In this document: one piece after another, positions 55,577-63,703 of the stretch | Position numbering within the stretch: the stretch's first letter is position 1 | How the letters are laid out: each line of letters begins with the position of its first letter | DNA from: Oceanobacillus salinisoli | Lineage (GTDB): Bacteria; Bacillota; Bacilli; Bacillales; Amphibacillaceae | Direction of reading: 5' to 3' | Assembly (NCBI RefSeq): GCF_009733865.1 | Contig: NZ_WOFB01000005.1 | Span: 62,001 to 126,000 of the forward strand | DNA length: 64,000 nt | Notes under the pieces: model-generated | What the model was told of the DNA's origin: nothing | Seen by the model: the letters and a program-made list of their open reading frames with translations, nothing else | Databases searched by the model: none | Made by a program: the position numbers and the translations under genes

Positions 55577-56593
55577 TCATTCTTTATTAGGAATAAGATC
55601 CTCACTGACAACAGCTTCCATATCAAGGGTGTTTTCAATTAAACCCAATCGTTTATAAGTATCGGCAGCCTGCTGAAGGGCATCTACTTGAAACGCACCG
55701 AGCCCCTTTTCTTCGGTTGCTTCTGAAACACTTGCGGCATTACGCAATTTGATAATTTCAAGATTAATCGCTTCATCTTTTCCATCAATCGCATACGTTA
55801 CAGCAAGTTTGGCAGCTTCTTCTGGATTATCCATCATCCATTGCGTACTATTTCGAAAACCAAGTAAAAACTTCTCTAAAATTTCCTTTTTCTCTTGAAA
55901 GGTTTCCTCTGTGACCACAAAAACATCACTTGGAAAGTTTAAATAATCCTTTACTTCCATCACATTCACTTCGCCAAGATCTTTTTGTTTCGCCGTATAG
56001 AGCCCTGTATCTGTAGCCGCAGTCGCATCAACCTGCCCTTGAATTAGCGGAGCGAAATTGGAGATGCCCGTTTCCACAATCGTTACATCCTCCTCCGTGA
56101 GACCTGCTTCATGCAACAAGAGCAGTAAATTCTGACGAGTTCCGCTTGATAAACTGTAAACGCCAATGGTCTTTCCTTTTAAATCCTCTGGTTGGGTAAT
56201 GTTATTTTCCTTTAAAGACACAATATTAAAAACGTTTTGTGGATAAATATTATATATCACCCGAAGCTTTTCCCCTTTATCCAATGCAAAGAACAATGAA
56301 CCAGAATCGGTATAGGCAATATCCGCTTTATCCGTAAGAATGTTTTTGATCGCGTCTGCCCCACCTGCACCAGGAATAAAGGTCAGTTGTATTCCCTGAT
56401 CACGGAAGAAATTTTTCTCTTCCTCCGCCAGTAAATTGGTTTGTTCAGAAATCGGCTGACTCCAGCTTGCGACGCGGATGTTCTCCAGCTTCTTATCGGT
56501 GGAAGCTTGATCTTGTTCCGTTTCGGCAGTGCACGCAGTTAATAGTACAAGCAATAGGACCATGAATCCCGTGAAGCCTCTTTTAGCATTCAT
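55577..56593 (-). CDS. NMT1/THI5-like ABC substrate-binding lipoprotein (ThiY-like)
   Basis: Started at MNAKRGFTGF (after CGAAAGGAGAAGAAAAG) the protein has 338 residues with lipobox LLTAC. The mature part is an NMT1/THI5-like domain: IRVASWSQPISEQTNLL, FIPGAGGADAIKNILTDKAD, LKGKTIGVYSLSSGT. ThiY proteins of this family bind formylaminopyrimidine or related thiamine precursors. The TPP riboswitch at the head of the operon supports a thiamine-related ligand. NMT1-like proteins also bind sulfonates and nitriles, so the ligand is unproven. Confidence 0.85.
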   Translation of the reverse strand: MNAKRGFTGFMVLLLVLLTACTAETEQDQASTDKKLENIRVASWSQPISEQTNLLAEEEKNFFRDQGIQLTFIPGAGGADAIKNILTDKADIAYTDSGSLFFALDKGEKLRVIYNIYPQNVFNIVSLKENNITQPEDLKGKTIGVYSLSSGTRQNLLLLLHEAGLTEEDVTIVETGISNFAPLIQGQVDATAATDTGLYTAKQKDLGEVNVMEVKDYLNFPSDVFVVTEETFQEKKEILEKFLLGFRNSTQWMMDNPEEAAKLAVTYAIDGKDEAINLEIIKLRNAASVSEATEEKGLGAFQVDALQQAADTYKRLGLIENTLDMEAVVSEDLIPNKE

Positions 56594-57345
56594 CTTTTCT
56601 TCTCCTTTCGATATGCTTTTAATAACCACCATTCCACTACATTTACTAATTGATAAAGAATCATCCCTATCACAGTCAGGACAATCAGGACGGCAAACAT
56701 TAGTGGTGTGTCCATCATTCCTTGGGTAGCAATAATCAGCGCTCCCAGCCCTTCACTGCCTCCGATAAATTCTCCGACGACCGCTCCGACAACCGCTAAA
56801 ATCACGGCTACCCGGAACCCAGCCATGATACTAGGCAAACTCGCCGGCAGTTTCAGACGGAAGAGTGTTTGCAGGCGGGTTGCATTTAAAATCCGAAATA
56901 ACTCCAGCTTCTTTGGATCTGTTTGTCTGATAGCTGTAACCGTATTTTCCAGTAACGGAAAAAAACAAACCAGGGCCGTAATGACCACTTTCGATGTCAT
57001 ACCAAATCCAAACCATAATATAAACAGCGGGGCCAATGCCAGTTTTGGAACAGCCTGACTCGCGATCACATATGGGAGGAGTAGGCGACGTAAAAACGCG
57101 ATTTCACCCATTAAAATACCTATGAAGAGCCCGAATACACTTCCGAAAAATAGTCCGATACTTATTTCCAGCATTGTTCGGTATAGATGCGGAAATAAAT
57201 AGCCTGTGGAAAGTCCGTCCCATAACACCGCAAGAATAACGGATGGAGCTGGCAAAACAAGCTCAGACATCCTGCTTGCCAGAAGCTCCCACCCGATAAT
57301 GATACAAAGGAACAGAAGGATGGAATATATTTTATCGTTTTTCAT
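56590..57345 (-). CDS. ABC transporter permease (ThiX-like)
   Basis: The start at MKNDKIYSILLF (ATG overlapping the ATPase stop as ATGA, after ATGGAGGGAGAGT) gives 251 residues. Six membrane segments and the BPD_transp_1 loop (LNATRLQTLFRLKLPASLPS) are seen, typical for permeases of the SsuC/ThiX group. It also overlaps the binding-protein gene by 4 bases, so the three ABC genes are translationally coupled. Confidence 0.9.
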   Translation of the reverse strand: MKNDKIYSILLFLCIIIGWELLASRMSELVLPAPSVILAVLWDGLSTGYLFPHLYRTMLEISIGLFFGSVFGLFIGILMGEIAFLRRLLLPYVIASQAVPKLALAPLFILWFGFGMTSKVVITALVCFFPLLENTVTAIRQTDPKKLELFRILNATRLQTLFRLKLPASLPSIMAGFRVAVILAVVGAVVGEFIGGSEGLGALIIATQGMMDTPLMFAVLIVLTVIGMILYQLVNVVEWWLLKAYRKEKKR

Positions 57346-58088
57346 ACTCTCCCTCCATTCATCTCGTGACGCACCTGCAAACAAAGCTGATTGAATGAAT
57401 CACCATATTTTATTTCACCGGTCCGTGGTTTGGGCAGGTTTACCTCTAGATCATAAATCATGTTTCCTTCCTCCATGACAGCAACACGATCGGATAGGTA
57501 AATTGCTTCTGAAATATCGTGGGTAATAAAGAGAACCGTCATCCTATTTTTTTGACAAAGTGTCAGCAAATCATCCTGCAGCTCTTCCCTTGTCAGGGCA
57601 TCTAATGCGGCAAACGGCTCATCCAAAAACAGTAACGATGGATTGGTTATCAGTGCACGGGCAATGGCTACCCGACTTTGCTGTCCTCCTGAAAGCTCTG
57701 TAGGGTAATGGTATTGATAGTCACCAAGTCTCATGCTTGCTAGTAATGCACTGGCCCGTTCACAGTCCTCTTTTGTCGGCTTTCTTTTCAGCGAAACGGG
57801 AAGGAGCACATTGTCCATAACTGACTTCCATTCAAGCAAGGTTGGTGCTTGGAACACATAGCCAATCTCAAGTGATGGCTTTACTATTTTCTCGTTTCCT
57901 AGGTAAACAGCCCCTTCATCAGGCTGTAATAATCCTGCTGCAATTTTTAATAAAGTGGTTTTGCCACATCCACTTCTGCCTACAAGACTATGAAACTCCC
58001 CTTTGTTTATTTTCCAGGTAATTCCTTGGACGATCTGCTTTTTATCTTCGTACGAATAGGTCACCCCATCCAGCATTAAATAACTCAT
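57342..58088 (-). CDS. ABC transporter ATP-binding protein (ThiZ-like)
   Basis: The 248-residue ATPase has Walker A LVGRSGCGKTTLL, Q-loop FQAPTLLEW, signature LSGGQQSRVAIARAL, Walker B LLFLDEPFAALD and the switch His in FITHD. It belongs to the SsuB/TauB/ThiZ group that pairs with NMT1-like binding proteins. It lies 11 bases downstream of the LuxC-like gene. Confidence 0.92.
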   Translation of the reverse strand: MSYLMLDGVTYSYEDKKQIVQGITWKINKGEFHSLVGRSGCGKTTLLKIAAGLLQPDEGAVYLGNEKIVKPSLEIGYVFQAPTLLEWKSVMDNVLLPVSLKRKPTKEDCERASALLASMRLGDYQYHYPTELSGGQQSRVAIARALITNPSLLFLDEPFAALDALTREELQDDLLTLCQKNRMTVLFITHDISEAIYLSDRVAVMEEGNMIYDLEVNLPKPRTGEIKYGDSFNQLCLQVRHEMNGGRV

Positions 58089-58099
58089 GCTGTTACCTC

Positions 58100-59548
58100 C
58101 TAATCTGTGTAAGAAGCGAAACTTTCCGCATAATCCTCGGCACTATGTTCGATATCAACCATATGAACTAGATCAGACAGGTTGAAACGCCCGTCATGAT
58201 GCCAGCCTGCCTCCGGGGAATTCATCGAACCCAGCGCAGTTATCCTTGTCACCCCAGCATTCGCCAATACGTTCGCAATGGCAAAAAGTTCACTTGGAGC
58301 CGCTGCAATGCCAACCGTTTGCAAATACGAACGATAAGGCTCTATAAACGGGACCACATCTTCCAAATCATTTATTTCCATTACTTTAATGGTCCGATTT
58401 AAGCTAGTCGGTGCGAGTTCCCCTTCGTTTCCAGAAAAAACGACCGTCCAGGCCCCATTTGTTTCACCTAACACTTCTTTGTTATGATTGGTCAACATGC
58501 TAAGCTCTTCTTTTTGTCTCCACTCGGCCAAGCTCGCTCCTTCTTCCATGGAAAGGGACCTGCGCGGATACCTTTTTTCAAAAGCCTCCAATTCATGGGC
58601 TAACAATTGGGCAAATTCTCTTGGCGAAACATTTCCGCCTTTTTGTACGTAAAACACATGCGGGGAATAACAACCCTGCTGATCATAGCGAATGACGTCA
58701 TTCGCAGCCTGATGAACGGTCTTTATGGCTTTCCGAGAGTCAAGACTCATGCTTGAGACAATGCCAAAGCTGATTTTATGCCCAAATGGAAGAAAACGGG
58801 TAGTTATCGGAACACGACTTTTGATTGATTCCAGCGATTCATTTCCACCATAGGCAAGCACAACATCGGCTTGTTTAAACAGGTGCCGCTCCCTCTCTTC
58901 ATCGCCGCCCTTCCACCAAACTACCGCCAGGCAATCAGCAAGCTTCGGTTCGACGTCGACCAGCATTTGGGCAAACCAACCTGCAAATAGTGGTTCGGCA
59001 CTGGGAACTTTCCCGATACTACCTGATTTCACCATCAGACTGGAAATCAAGCTCCATAATGGAAGCGCTGGGACATTCCCGGACCATATTTGAACCGTTA
59101 CATCAGGACCAACTGCTTTGGAAAAGCCTCGTTTTGTTCGGGGCTGAAAATCGTCAAGAATCAGCGGATTTCCGAAGTCTTCCACAAGGAACCGCTGCAA
59201 ATGATGTTTGCGAAATATCTTTAAAAAAGTAGTTAACCCTGTTCGAATCACTTCTTCATCATACCCTGTAATGATGGGTAACAGCCGTTCTGCTTTTTGG
59301 CGATAATAATTAGTCCTATCCAGCAGCTGTTCGATGACTGCATCGATAACTTGGACAATTTCGGAAATGGTCATTGATTTTAAGACATCAGAGCTTGCCT
59401 TCCTTACATTTTCCAAAACCAGATTAGTCTGTTCTTGTGTTAGTAATGGAAGCTCAACTTCCAGGTTTTCCTGTTTTCCTGCAAATGTGACGGTTTTATA
59501 TGCCAATTCCTCCCCGATATTTGGGAGATACCCTGCCTTTTCCTTCAT
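58100..59548 (-). CDS. LuxC-like acyl-CoA (acyl) reductase
   Basis: The 482-residue protein is a LuxC-family member of the aldehyde dehydrogenase fold. The catalytic cysteine lies in DQQGCYSPHVFYV, the nucleotide-binding region includes IWSGNVPALPLWSL, and the hallmark C-terminus reads GSMNSPEAGWHHDGRFNLSD. LuxC reduces an activated acyl group, passed by LuxE, to the aldehyde with NADPH. There is no luxAB luciferase nearby, so bioluminescence is not the role. It overlaps the LuxE-like gene by 4 bases (ATGA) and is governed by a TPP riboswitch, suggesting an unusual carboxylic substrate related to thiamine. Confidence 0.88.
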   Translation of the reverse strand: MKEKAGYLPNIGEELAYKTVTFAGKQENLEVELPLLTQEQTNLVLENVRKASSDVLKSMTISEIVQVIDAVIEQLLDRTNYYRQKAERLLPIITGYDEEVIRTGLTTFLKIFRKHHLQRFLVEDFGNPLILDDFQPRTKRGFSKAVGPDVTVQIWSGNVPALPLWSLISSLMVKSGSIGKVPSAEPLFAGWFAQMLVDVEPKLADCLAVVWWKGGDEERERHLFKQADVVLAYGGNESLESIKSRVPITTRFLPFGHKISFGIVSSMSLDSRKAIKTVHQAANDVIRYDQQGCYSPHVFYVQKGGNVSPREFAQLLAHELEAFEKRYPRRSLSMEEGASLAEWRQKEELSMLTNHNKEVLGETNGAWTVVFSGNEGELAPTSLNRTIKVMEINDLEDVVPFIEPYRSYLQTVGIAAAPSELFAIANVLANAGVTRITALGSMNSPEAGWHHDGRFNLSDLVHMVDIEHSAEDYAESFASYTD

Positions 59549-60627
59549 CGTGAAGACCCCTTTGCAGCTTGAAGGAATTCATCAACAGCGATGGAGCAAC
59601 CTTTTGCTTCCGCCCCTTGAACCCTTCCTAATAACAGAAATCCTTCTGCTTTTTCCTTGCCTACATCCTCCGTTAAAATCGTTGTCACCGAGTTGAAATT
59701 GGCCAAATCACAGTGAACAAGAACACCGCGTTCCCCTTTCACTACCTCTTCTCCGGTCAGTGGATTAATCACCCTTGTCCGAATCCAGTGTGGACCGGAT
59801 TTAACCGAAGGAACAATGTCATTGCCGGAATCATAAAATTGGGTACTAAGCTCCGTCATTCCATACATATTAATACAGTTTGCTGGATCGACACCCAATA
59901 ACTCATACAGCTTTGAATAAAAGGTTTCCAAATCTAATTCCTTGGATTTATTTTTAAATCCCCCAGTATCCAAAATCCTGCTTCCTTTTGGTAATTGAAA
60001 AGAGATTCCTCGCGTTTGCATTGCTTCGAACAGATGGACAAAGCTAAAGGATGCACCTAAAAGTGCCAACGGTTCGCCACTCTTTTCAGCATGTTCTAAT
60101 TCCTTCAATAATGGTTCGACCAGCAATCCATCATTACTGACAAAGTACTGACTGTCCTTTGACCCAAATTCTTTGAAAGCCAATGCAAGATAATGAGATA
60201 AGGAAGAATTCGGCATTTCTTCTTCTGTTGGATATAAAATTCCCATTTTCATCCTGTCTTTTCCATTCATAAAACGCTCTTTAAAATTTACGTACATGGA
60301 TCGATCATAGACTGTTAAAGTGGGATGATAATGCTTGCCTCTTATCCCTTTAGTTGTACCACTTGTCATAAATACATCTTCAGCCGTTTCCGGATCACTC
60401 GAACTAAGGGTGAGTTCTTTAAACCCATTAATCGGTACTGCCGGTATATCCTTCCACGTTTTCACCATTCTTGGGGTTTTCCCTTTTTGGCGACAAAACA
60501 TTTGGAATGGAAGGTTATGCTTGTATTGATAACGGAACAAACGCAGTGCTTGCTCGTTAAATGCTTCATCTGAGGTATCTCCATGGTCTATAAACTGAAG
60601 GACGCTGTTTACTATTTCTTGTGTCAA
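59545..60627 (-). CDS. LuxE-like acyl-protein synthetase / carboxylate-AMP ligase
   Basis: The 360-residue protein belongs to the LuxE family of ANL adenylating enzymes: FMTSGTTKGIRG is the phosphate-binding loop, INMYGMTELSTQFYD the adenine-binding motif, and EGFLLLGRVQGAEAKGCS the C-terminal hinge motif. LuxE activates a carboxylic acid with ATP and hands it to LuxC. The start is TTG with ATGAGGAAAA upstream. It is the first gene after the TPP riboswitch terminator. Confidence 0.88.
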   Translation of the reverse strand: MTQEIVNSVLQFIDHGDTSDEAFNEQALRLFRYQYKHNLPFQMFCRQKGKTPRMVKTWKDIPAVPINGFKELTLSSSDPETAEDVFMTSGTTKGIRGKHYHPTLTVYDRSMYVNFKERFMNGKDRMKMGILYPTEEEMPNSSLSHYLALAFKEFGSKDSQYFVSNDGLLVEPLLKELEHAEKSGEPLALLGASFSFVHLFEAMQTRGISFQLPKGSRILDTGGFKNKSKELDLETFYSKLYELLGVDPANCINMYGMTELSTQFYDSGNDIVPSVKSGPHWIRTRVINPLTGEEVVKGERGVLVHCDLANFNSVTTILTEDVGKEKAEGFLLLGRVQGAEAKGCSIAVDEFLQAAKGSSR

Positions 60628-60668
60628 TTTTCCTCATATCCTCTCATGTAAATCTGAATTTGGAACAA

Positions 60669-60702
60669 TAAAAAAGAGCACATGCTAACGCAAAGTGCTC
60701 TT
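60669..60702 (-). terminator. TPP riboswitch terminator
   Basis: On the minus strand AAGAGCAC pairs with GTGCTCTT (13-base loop), followed by TTTTATTG. It lies between the aptamer and the LuxE-like gene. Confidence 0.85.
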
Positions 60703-60718
60703 AGGATCACTAATCACA

Positions 60719-60803
60719 TTCCCTACGCTGGCATTATCCAACAGGTTCTACGGTCAGCAACGGAATAGTTGCAATCTCAGCCGGTTTCCACCAGCCCCCG
60801 AAT
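60719..60803 (-). promoter_or_regulatory. TPP riboswitch (THI element)
   Basis: On the minus strand TCGGGGGCTGGTGG, ACCGGCTGAGATTGC, ACCGTAGAACCTG, TTGGATAATGCCAGC and GTAGGGAA reproduce the THI-box: the CTGAGA and ACCTG pyrimidine-binding bulges, and GGATAATGCCAGCGTAGGGA of P4/P5/P1. The P3 arm is short. TPP should cause termination at 60669-60702 and so repress the LuxE-LuxC-ABC-SDR operon. Confidence 0.95.
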
Positions 60804-60939
60804 AAATTTAATTTTATACGTAGTTTACATAAAATATAGTGAAAAAACAAGAGATAGGTTTCTAAGCTGTTGGGGTCAGTCCCTTTTTTAGCATAAAGCC
60901 CGTTTGCGGTAAAGTTTGTTACCACGACATTGGTAACAT

Positions 60940-61581
60940 CTAGTATAACCTGCTTAAATATTCCAATGTTGGCCCGAAACCTTCCCCTTCTATTTTTTCT
61001 GTTATTTCAGGAATGTATTTTTGATCTGAGATACTGTTATAATCCACGGATGATTCCACTTCAAGCCGCCAATCTTCATCAGACAGTATTACTTGCGTAT
61101 CTGCGGCATTCCCATGGTTTTCCTCGATAATAGAAGTTACTGTCGAATAGATTCTGTTATTTAAACCCACACTTATGAAATGTTCTTTTATTGTATTCTC
61201 TAATAAAGGATGTGCATCTATTTCTTCAGGCAAAACATGATTTAATGCCTTAATATATGCTTGGTCTTCTGATAATCCGGTATCCTCATATGAATCTTTT
61301 TGATCTTCTATCACATCTCCCATTGATTTCATATTATGGTGCGCTCTTGTGAGATCGGATAGTGGATTAGCATCAAATTTTTCTATCGCTGTTTTTGTTT
61401 CACTTACAATAACGGACGTACCAGCTATTGCAGCTTGTTCTGTAGCATTGGAAGACTGGGCACCTGTAATATATACTTTAGAGATATTGATGACAATCAA
61501 AAAAATAATAGAAACGATACCTAACAACCAAATCAAGTAGATTGCTGCATTCCCTCTCTCATCATCCAATGACTTTCTCAT
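60940..61581 (-). CDS. TadG-like pilus-assembly membrane protein
   Basis: The 213-residue protein begins with RKSLDDERGNAAIYLIWLLG, the Tad/TadG-type prepilin-like segment (E-R-G-N followed by a membrane helix), and has a soluble domain of about 180 residues outside. It overlaps the TadE-like gene by 4 bases. Such pseudopilin-like proteins belong to Flp/Tad pilus or secretion systems. Confidence 0.75.
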   Translation of the reverse strand: MRKSLDDERGNAAIYLIWLLGIVSIIFLIVINISKVYITGAQSSNATEQAAIAGTSVIVSETKTAIEKFDANPLSDLTRAHHNMKSMGDVIEDQKDSYEDTGLSEDQAYIKALNHVLPEEIDAHPLLENTIKEHFISVGLNNRIYSTVTSIIEENHGNAADTQVILSDEDWRLEVESSVDYNSISDQKYIPEITEKIEGEGFGPTLEYLSRLY

Positions 61582-61964
61582 TCTACCAGCACCTGACTCA
61601 CTACTTTTTCATCCAAAGTAATAGAAGTACTGGGTTTCCATTGATCAGGAACAAAAATTAGAGAATGGCTTACTTGTACATTGAGTTCAAATTTACCATT
61701 ACTATCCAGCAGCGTCACATTCATACCCTGGTAATCGATAACCGATGAACTTCCGATTGCATCGGTAATGGTATCCTTTGCTTCATTAATATCCGTCGTC
61801 GCTGCATAAGTTTTCGCCCCTGCATTGGAAGCCATTTTAACTGTATGAACGGCATATCCCGATGCAACTACCTGCCATAATAAAAGGAAGAACATGAAAA
61901 AGAATGGCAAAATACCTAAAAACTCAATGCTTATTGCACCTTTTTCATTTTTAAACTTTTTCAT
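61578..61964 (-). CDS. TadE-family pseudopilin-like protein
   Basis: Started at MKKFKNEKGAIS (after AAAGGGAGGGTGGCAA) the protein has 128 residues. The EKGAISIEFLGILPFFFM start, with the Glu at position +5 of the helix, is the TadE motif. A mostly beta C-terminal domain follows. It is coupled to the TadG-like gene; the rest of a Tad cluster may lie beyond the window on the right. Confidence 0.85.
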   Translation of the reverse strand: MKKFKNEKGAISIEFLGILPFFFMFFLLLWQVVASGYAVHTVKMASNAGAKTYAATTDINEAKDTITDAIGSSSVIDYQGMNVTLLDSNGKFELNVQVSHSLIFVPDQWKPSTSITLDEKVVSQVLVE

Positions 61965-62395
61965 TTGCCACCCTCCCTTTTTATGGATTGATTTATTTTG
62001 TATTGGATATACCATATATGGAAGAAAAATAGTAAATATTTGTTCATTTTCATTTCATCATCGTGCTTTTCCAATAATTCTTTTATACGAAAAATAGAAT
62101 AATAAAGTAATCCAAGGAAAAAATAAGCAAAGATCAGGTCAATGGAATCAAGTATATATAACCCATAAATGGATAATATGAATTCACCAATTAGACTGAG
62201 AATAACGGAAAGACTTAAATAGATAGTTGCGACCATCCACCATTTAAATGGGATATAATTATTTTTATTGATTAATTGAAACGATGACTTTGCAGATAAA
62301 AACCAATATCCAATATAAATACCGACTGTAATGATGGATAGCAATATGACTAACCATACGTTTTTCTTTTTCAATGTTTGTATGTTATCTGTCAT
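61961..62395 (-). CDS. DUF4234-type membrane protein
   Basis: The 144-residue protein has four membrane segments; KKNVWLVILLSIITVGIYIG and YWFLSAKSSFQLIN resemble the DUF4234 pattern (Y-W ... I). It overlaps both neighbours by 4 bases. The function is unknown; the coupling to TadE/TadG suggests a role in the same envelope process. Confidence 0.65.
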   Translation of the reverse strand: MTDNIQTLKKKNVWLVILLSIITVGIYIGYWFLSAKSSFQLINKNNYIPFKWWMVATIYLSLSVILSLIGEFILSIYGLYILDSIDLIFAYFFLGLLYYSIFRIKELLEKHDDEMKMNKYLLFFFHIWYIQYKINQSIKREGGK

Positions 62396-63063
62396 CTGGC
62401 TTCCGTCCTTTGTTCATTCAATTCAACAGTATAGCGCTGTGTAAGATAAAAAATTAATAAAGGGAATACGGTAGCATTCACAAGTGCTCTCGTAATACCG
62501 TAAACATAGTAGCTATTTTCAAAATTGGCAAAGGCCTGCATGATTAAGCTATATATTAAAATCTGCGCTGACACGACGATGGCCAAATCTAATAAAATAA
62601 ATATATTTTCTCTTTTTAAAATGCTGCCTGTTGCAGTCAGCATTTTTTTAATATCCAAATAATGAACAGCAAATGGAAAAACAAGCATAATTGCACCGCA
62701 AATAGCGGTTGGTATAAATGCCAGAGACATCCCAATCAAACCAATGAGAAATAGGGGAACGCTAATAAACAGCACCATTCCAAAATGTTTTAGAAATTCT
62801 TTGATTAACTCCCATATAGTAGGATCTTCTTCATCTTCTAAATCACTTTCCGCTAATTTACGATACATCGGAATAAGACAAATAAAATTGATGATGATGA
62901 AAAACAACATATATAAATTGGGATATTGATCTGCTTCCATAAAGTCATACAGATATATGGTTGCAAAATACAGAAACAAGGTTAAGGGAATGACGATAAT
63001 TACACTAATCATCATGATTTTTATCAGATATCTGTTATAAATTTCAAAACTTGTTTTAATCAT
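62392..63063 (-). CDS. integral membrane protein of unknown function, 223 residues
   Basis: Five to six membrane segments are visible. A cytoplasmic loop (ESDLEDEEDPTIWELIKEFL) between segments 2 and 3 recalls the glycerophosphodiesterase-type or DUF975-like membrane domains, but the match is loose. It overlaps its upstream neighbour by 8 bases. Confidence 0.65.
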   Translation of the reverse strand: MIKTSFEIYNRYLIKIMMISVIIVIPLTLFLYFATIYLYDFMEADQYPNLYMLFFIIINFICLIPMYRKLAESDLEDEEDPTIWELIKEFLKHFGMVLFISVPLFLIGLIGMSLAFIPTAICGAIMLVFPFAVHYLDIKKMLTATGSILKRENIFILLDLAIVVSAQILIYSLIMQAFANFENSYYVYGITRALVNATVFPLLIFYLTQRYTVELNEQRTEAR

Positions 63064-63433
63064 CGTGTTCTCGTCCCATTCTTTTATTTATTTGTATAAA
63101 CAAAAATGCAGTTATCAATGAAAAGACGGTACTTGAAAGTAAATTTTCATTCACCGTATTTGGTTCAAATAATACCGGAATCCTGAGGACGATCATTGAA
63201 AACATTAAATTGATAACTGACAGCACAACAGCAGCGAAAAATGCAGCAGTATATGGAGCTTGTTTATTCCATAACGGAGCAAGGATACCAACACTTCCAT
63301 AAGATACAAAGAAAGTGGAAAGAACGACCCACTCAACCGGCAGGAGATTGAAAACACCAATGATAAAATTGTAGAAAATAATAAAAACCAAACTAACACC
63401 TATAGCTTGAATTAACCCTCTAAAATGAAACAT
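63056..63433 (-). CDS. integral membrane protein, 125 residues
   Basis: The ATG at 63433 is preceded by AGTGGAGGGATAT and is preferred over a GTG four codons upstream. Four membrane segments fill the protein, which ends NKRMGREHDD. The family is not recognised. It belongs to the same overlapping unit. Confidence 0.65.
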   Translation of the reverse strand: MFHFRGLIQAIGVSLVFIIFYNFIIGVFNLLPVEWVVLSTFFVSYGSVGILAPLWNKQAPYTAAFFAAVVLSVINLMFSMIVLRIPVLFEPNTVNENLLSSTVFSLITAFLFIQINKRMGREHDD

Positions 63434-63454
63434 ATATCCCTCCACTAAAACCGA

Positions 63455-63643
63455 TTACTTTTGATTCATATTTTCATTCCTGATTTCATCTACTTCGGAC
63501 GGTTTAATTAACATGATTGGAGCAAGGAAAAAAAACAATAGATCTAAGCAAAATCCTAGTATAGCAATACCTAATGCATCTGGATTTGAAGTAGATAATG
63601 ATCCCGCGTACGCAGCTCCTCCAAAACTAAAAACTAATATCAA
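63455..63643 (-). CDS. small two-helix membrane protein
   Basis: The 62-residue frame has two membrane segments (VFSFGGAAYAG and LDLLFFFLAPIML). The TTG start has a poor ribosome site, and the frame stays open upstream to the stop of the neighbouring gene (KPRKSRLGKIYSIYLI), so the true start is uncertain. It could be a truncated gene. Confidence 0.45.
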   Translation of the reverse strand: MILVFSFGGAAYAGSLSTSNPDALGIAILGFCLDLLFFFLAPIMLIKPSEVDEIRNENMNQK

Positions 63644-63703
63644 ATAAATAGAATAAATCTTCCCTAATCTTGATTTTCTAGGCTTTTGAACACCAAAAGC
63701 TAT

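Noticed and set aside
58100-60627. Bioluminescence (lux) operon
   Set aside because: Only LuxC and LuxE relatives are present; luxA, luxB and luxD are absent and the operon is under a TPP riboswitch with an ABC importer.
60734-60925. 63-codon ORF on the minus strand upstream of the LuxE-like gene
   Set aside because: It lies inside the TPP riboswitch aptamer, which explains the sequence; no ribosome site.
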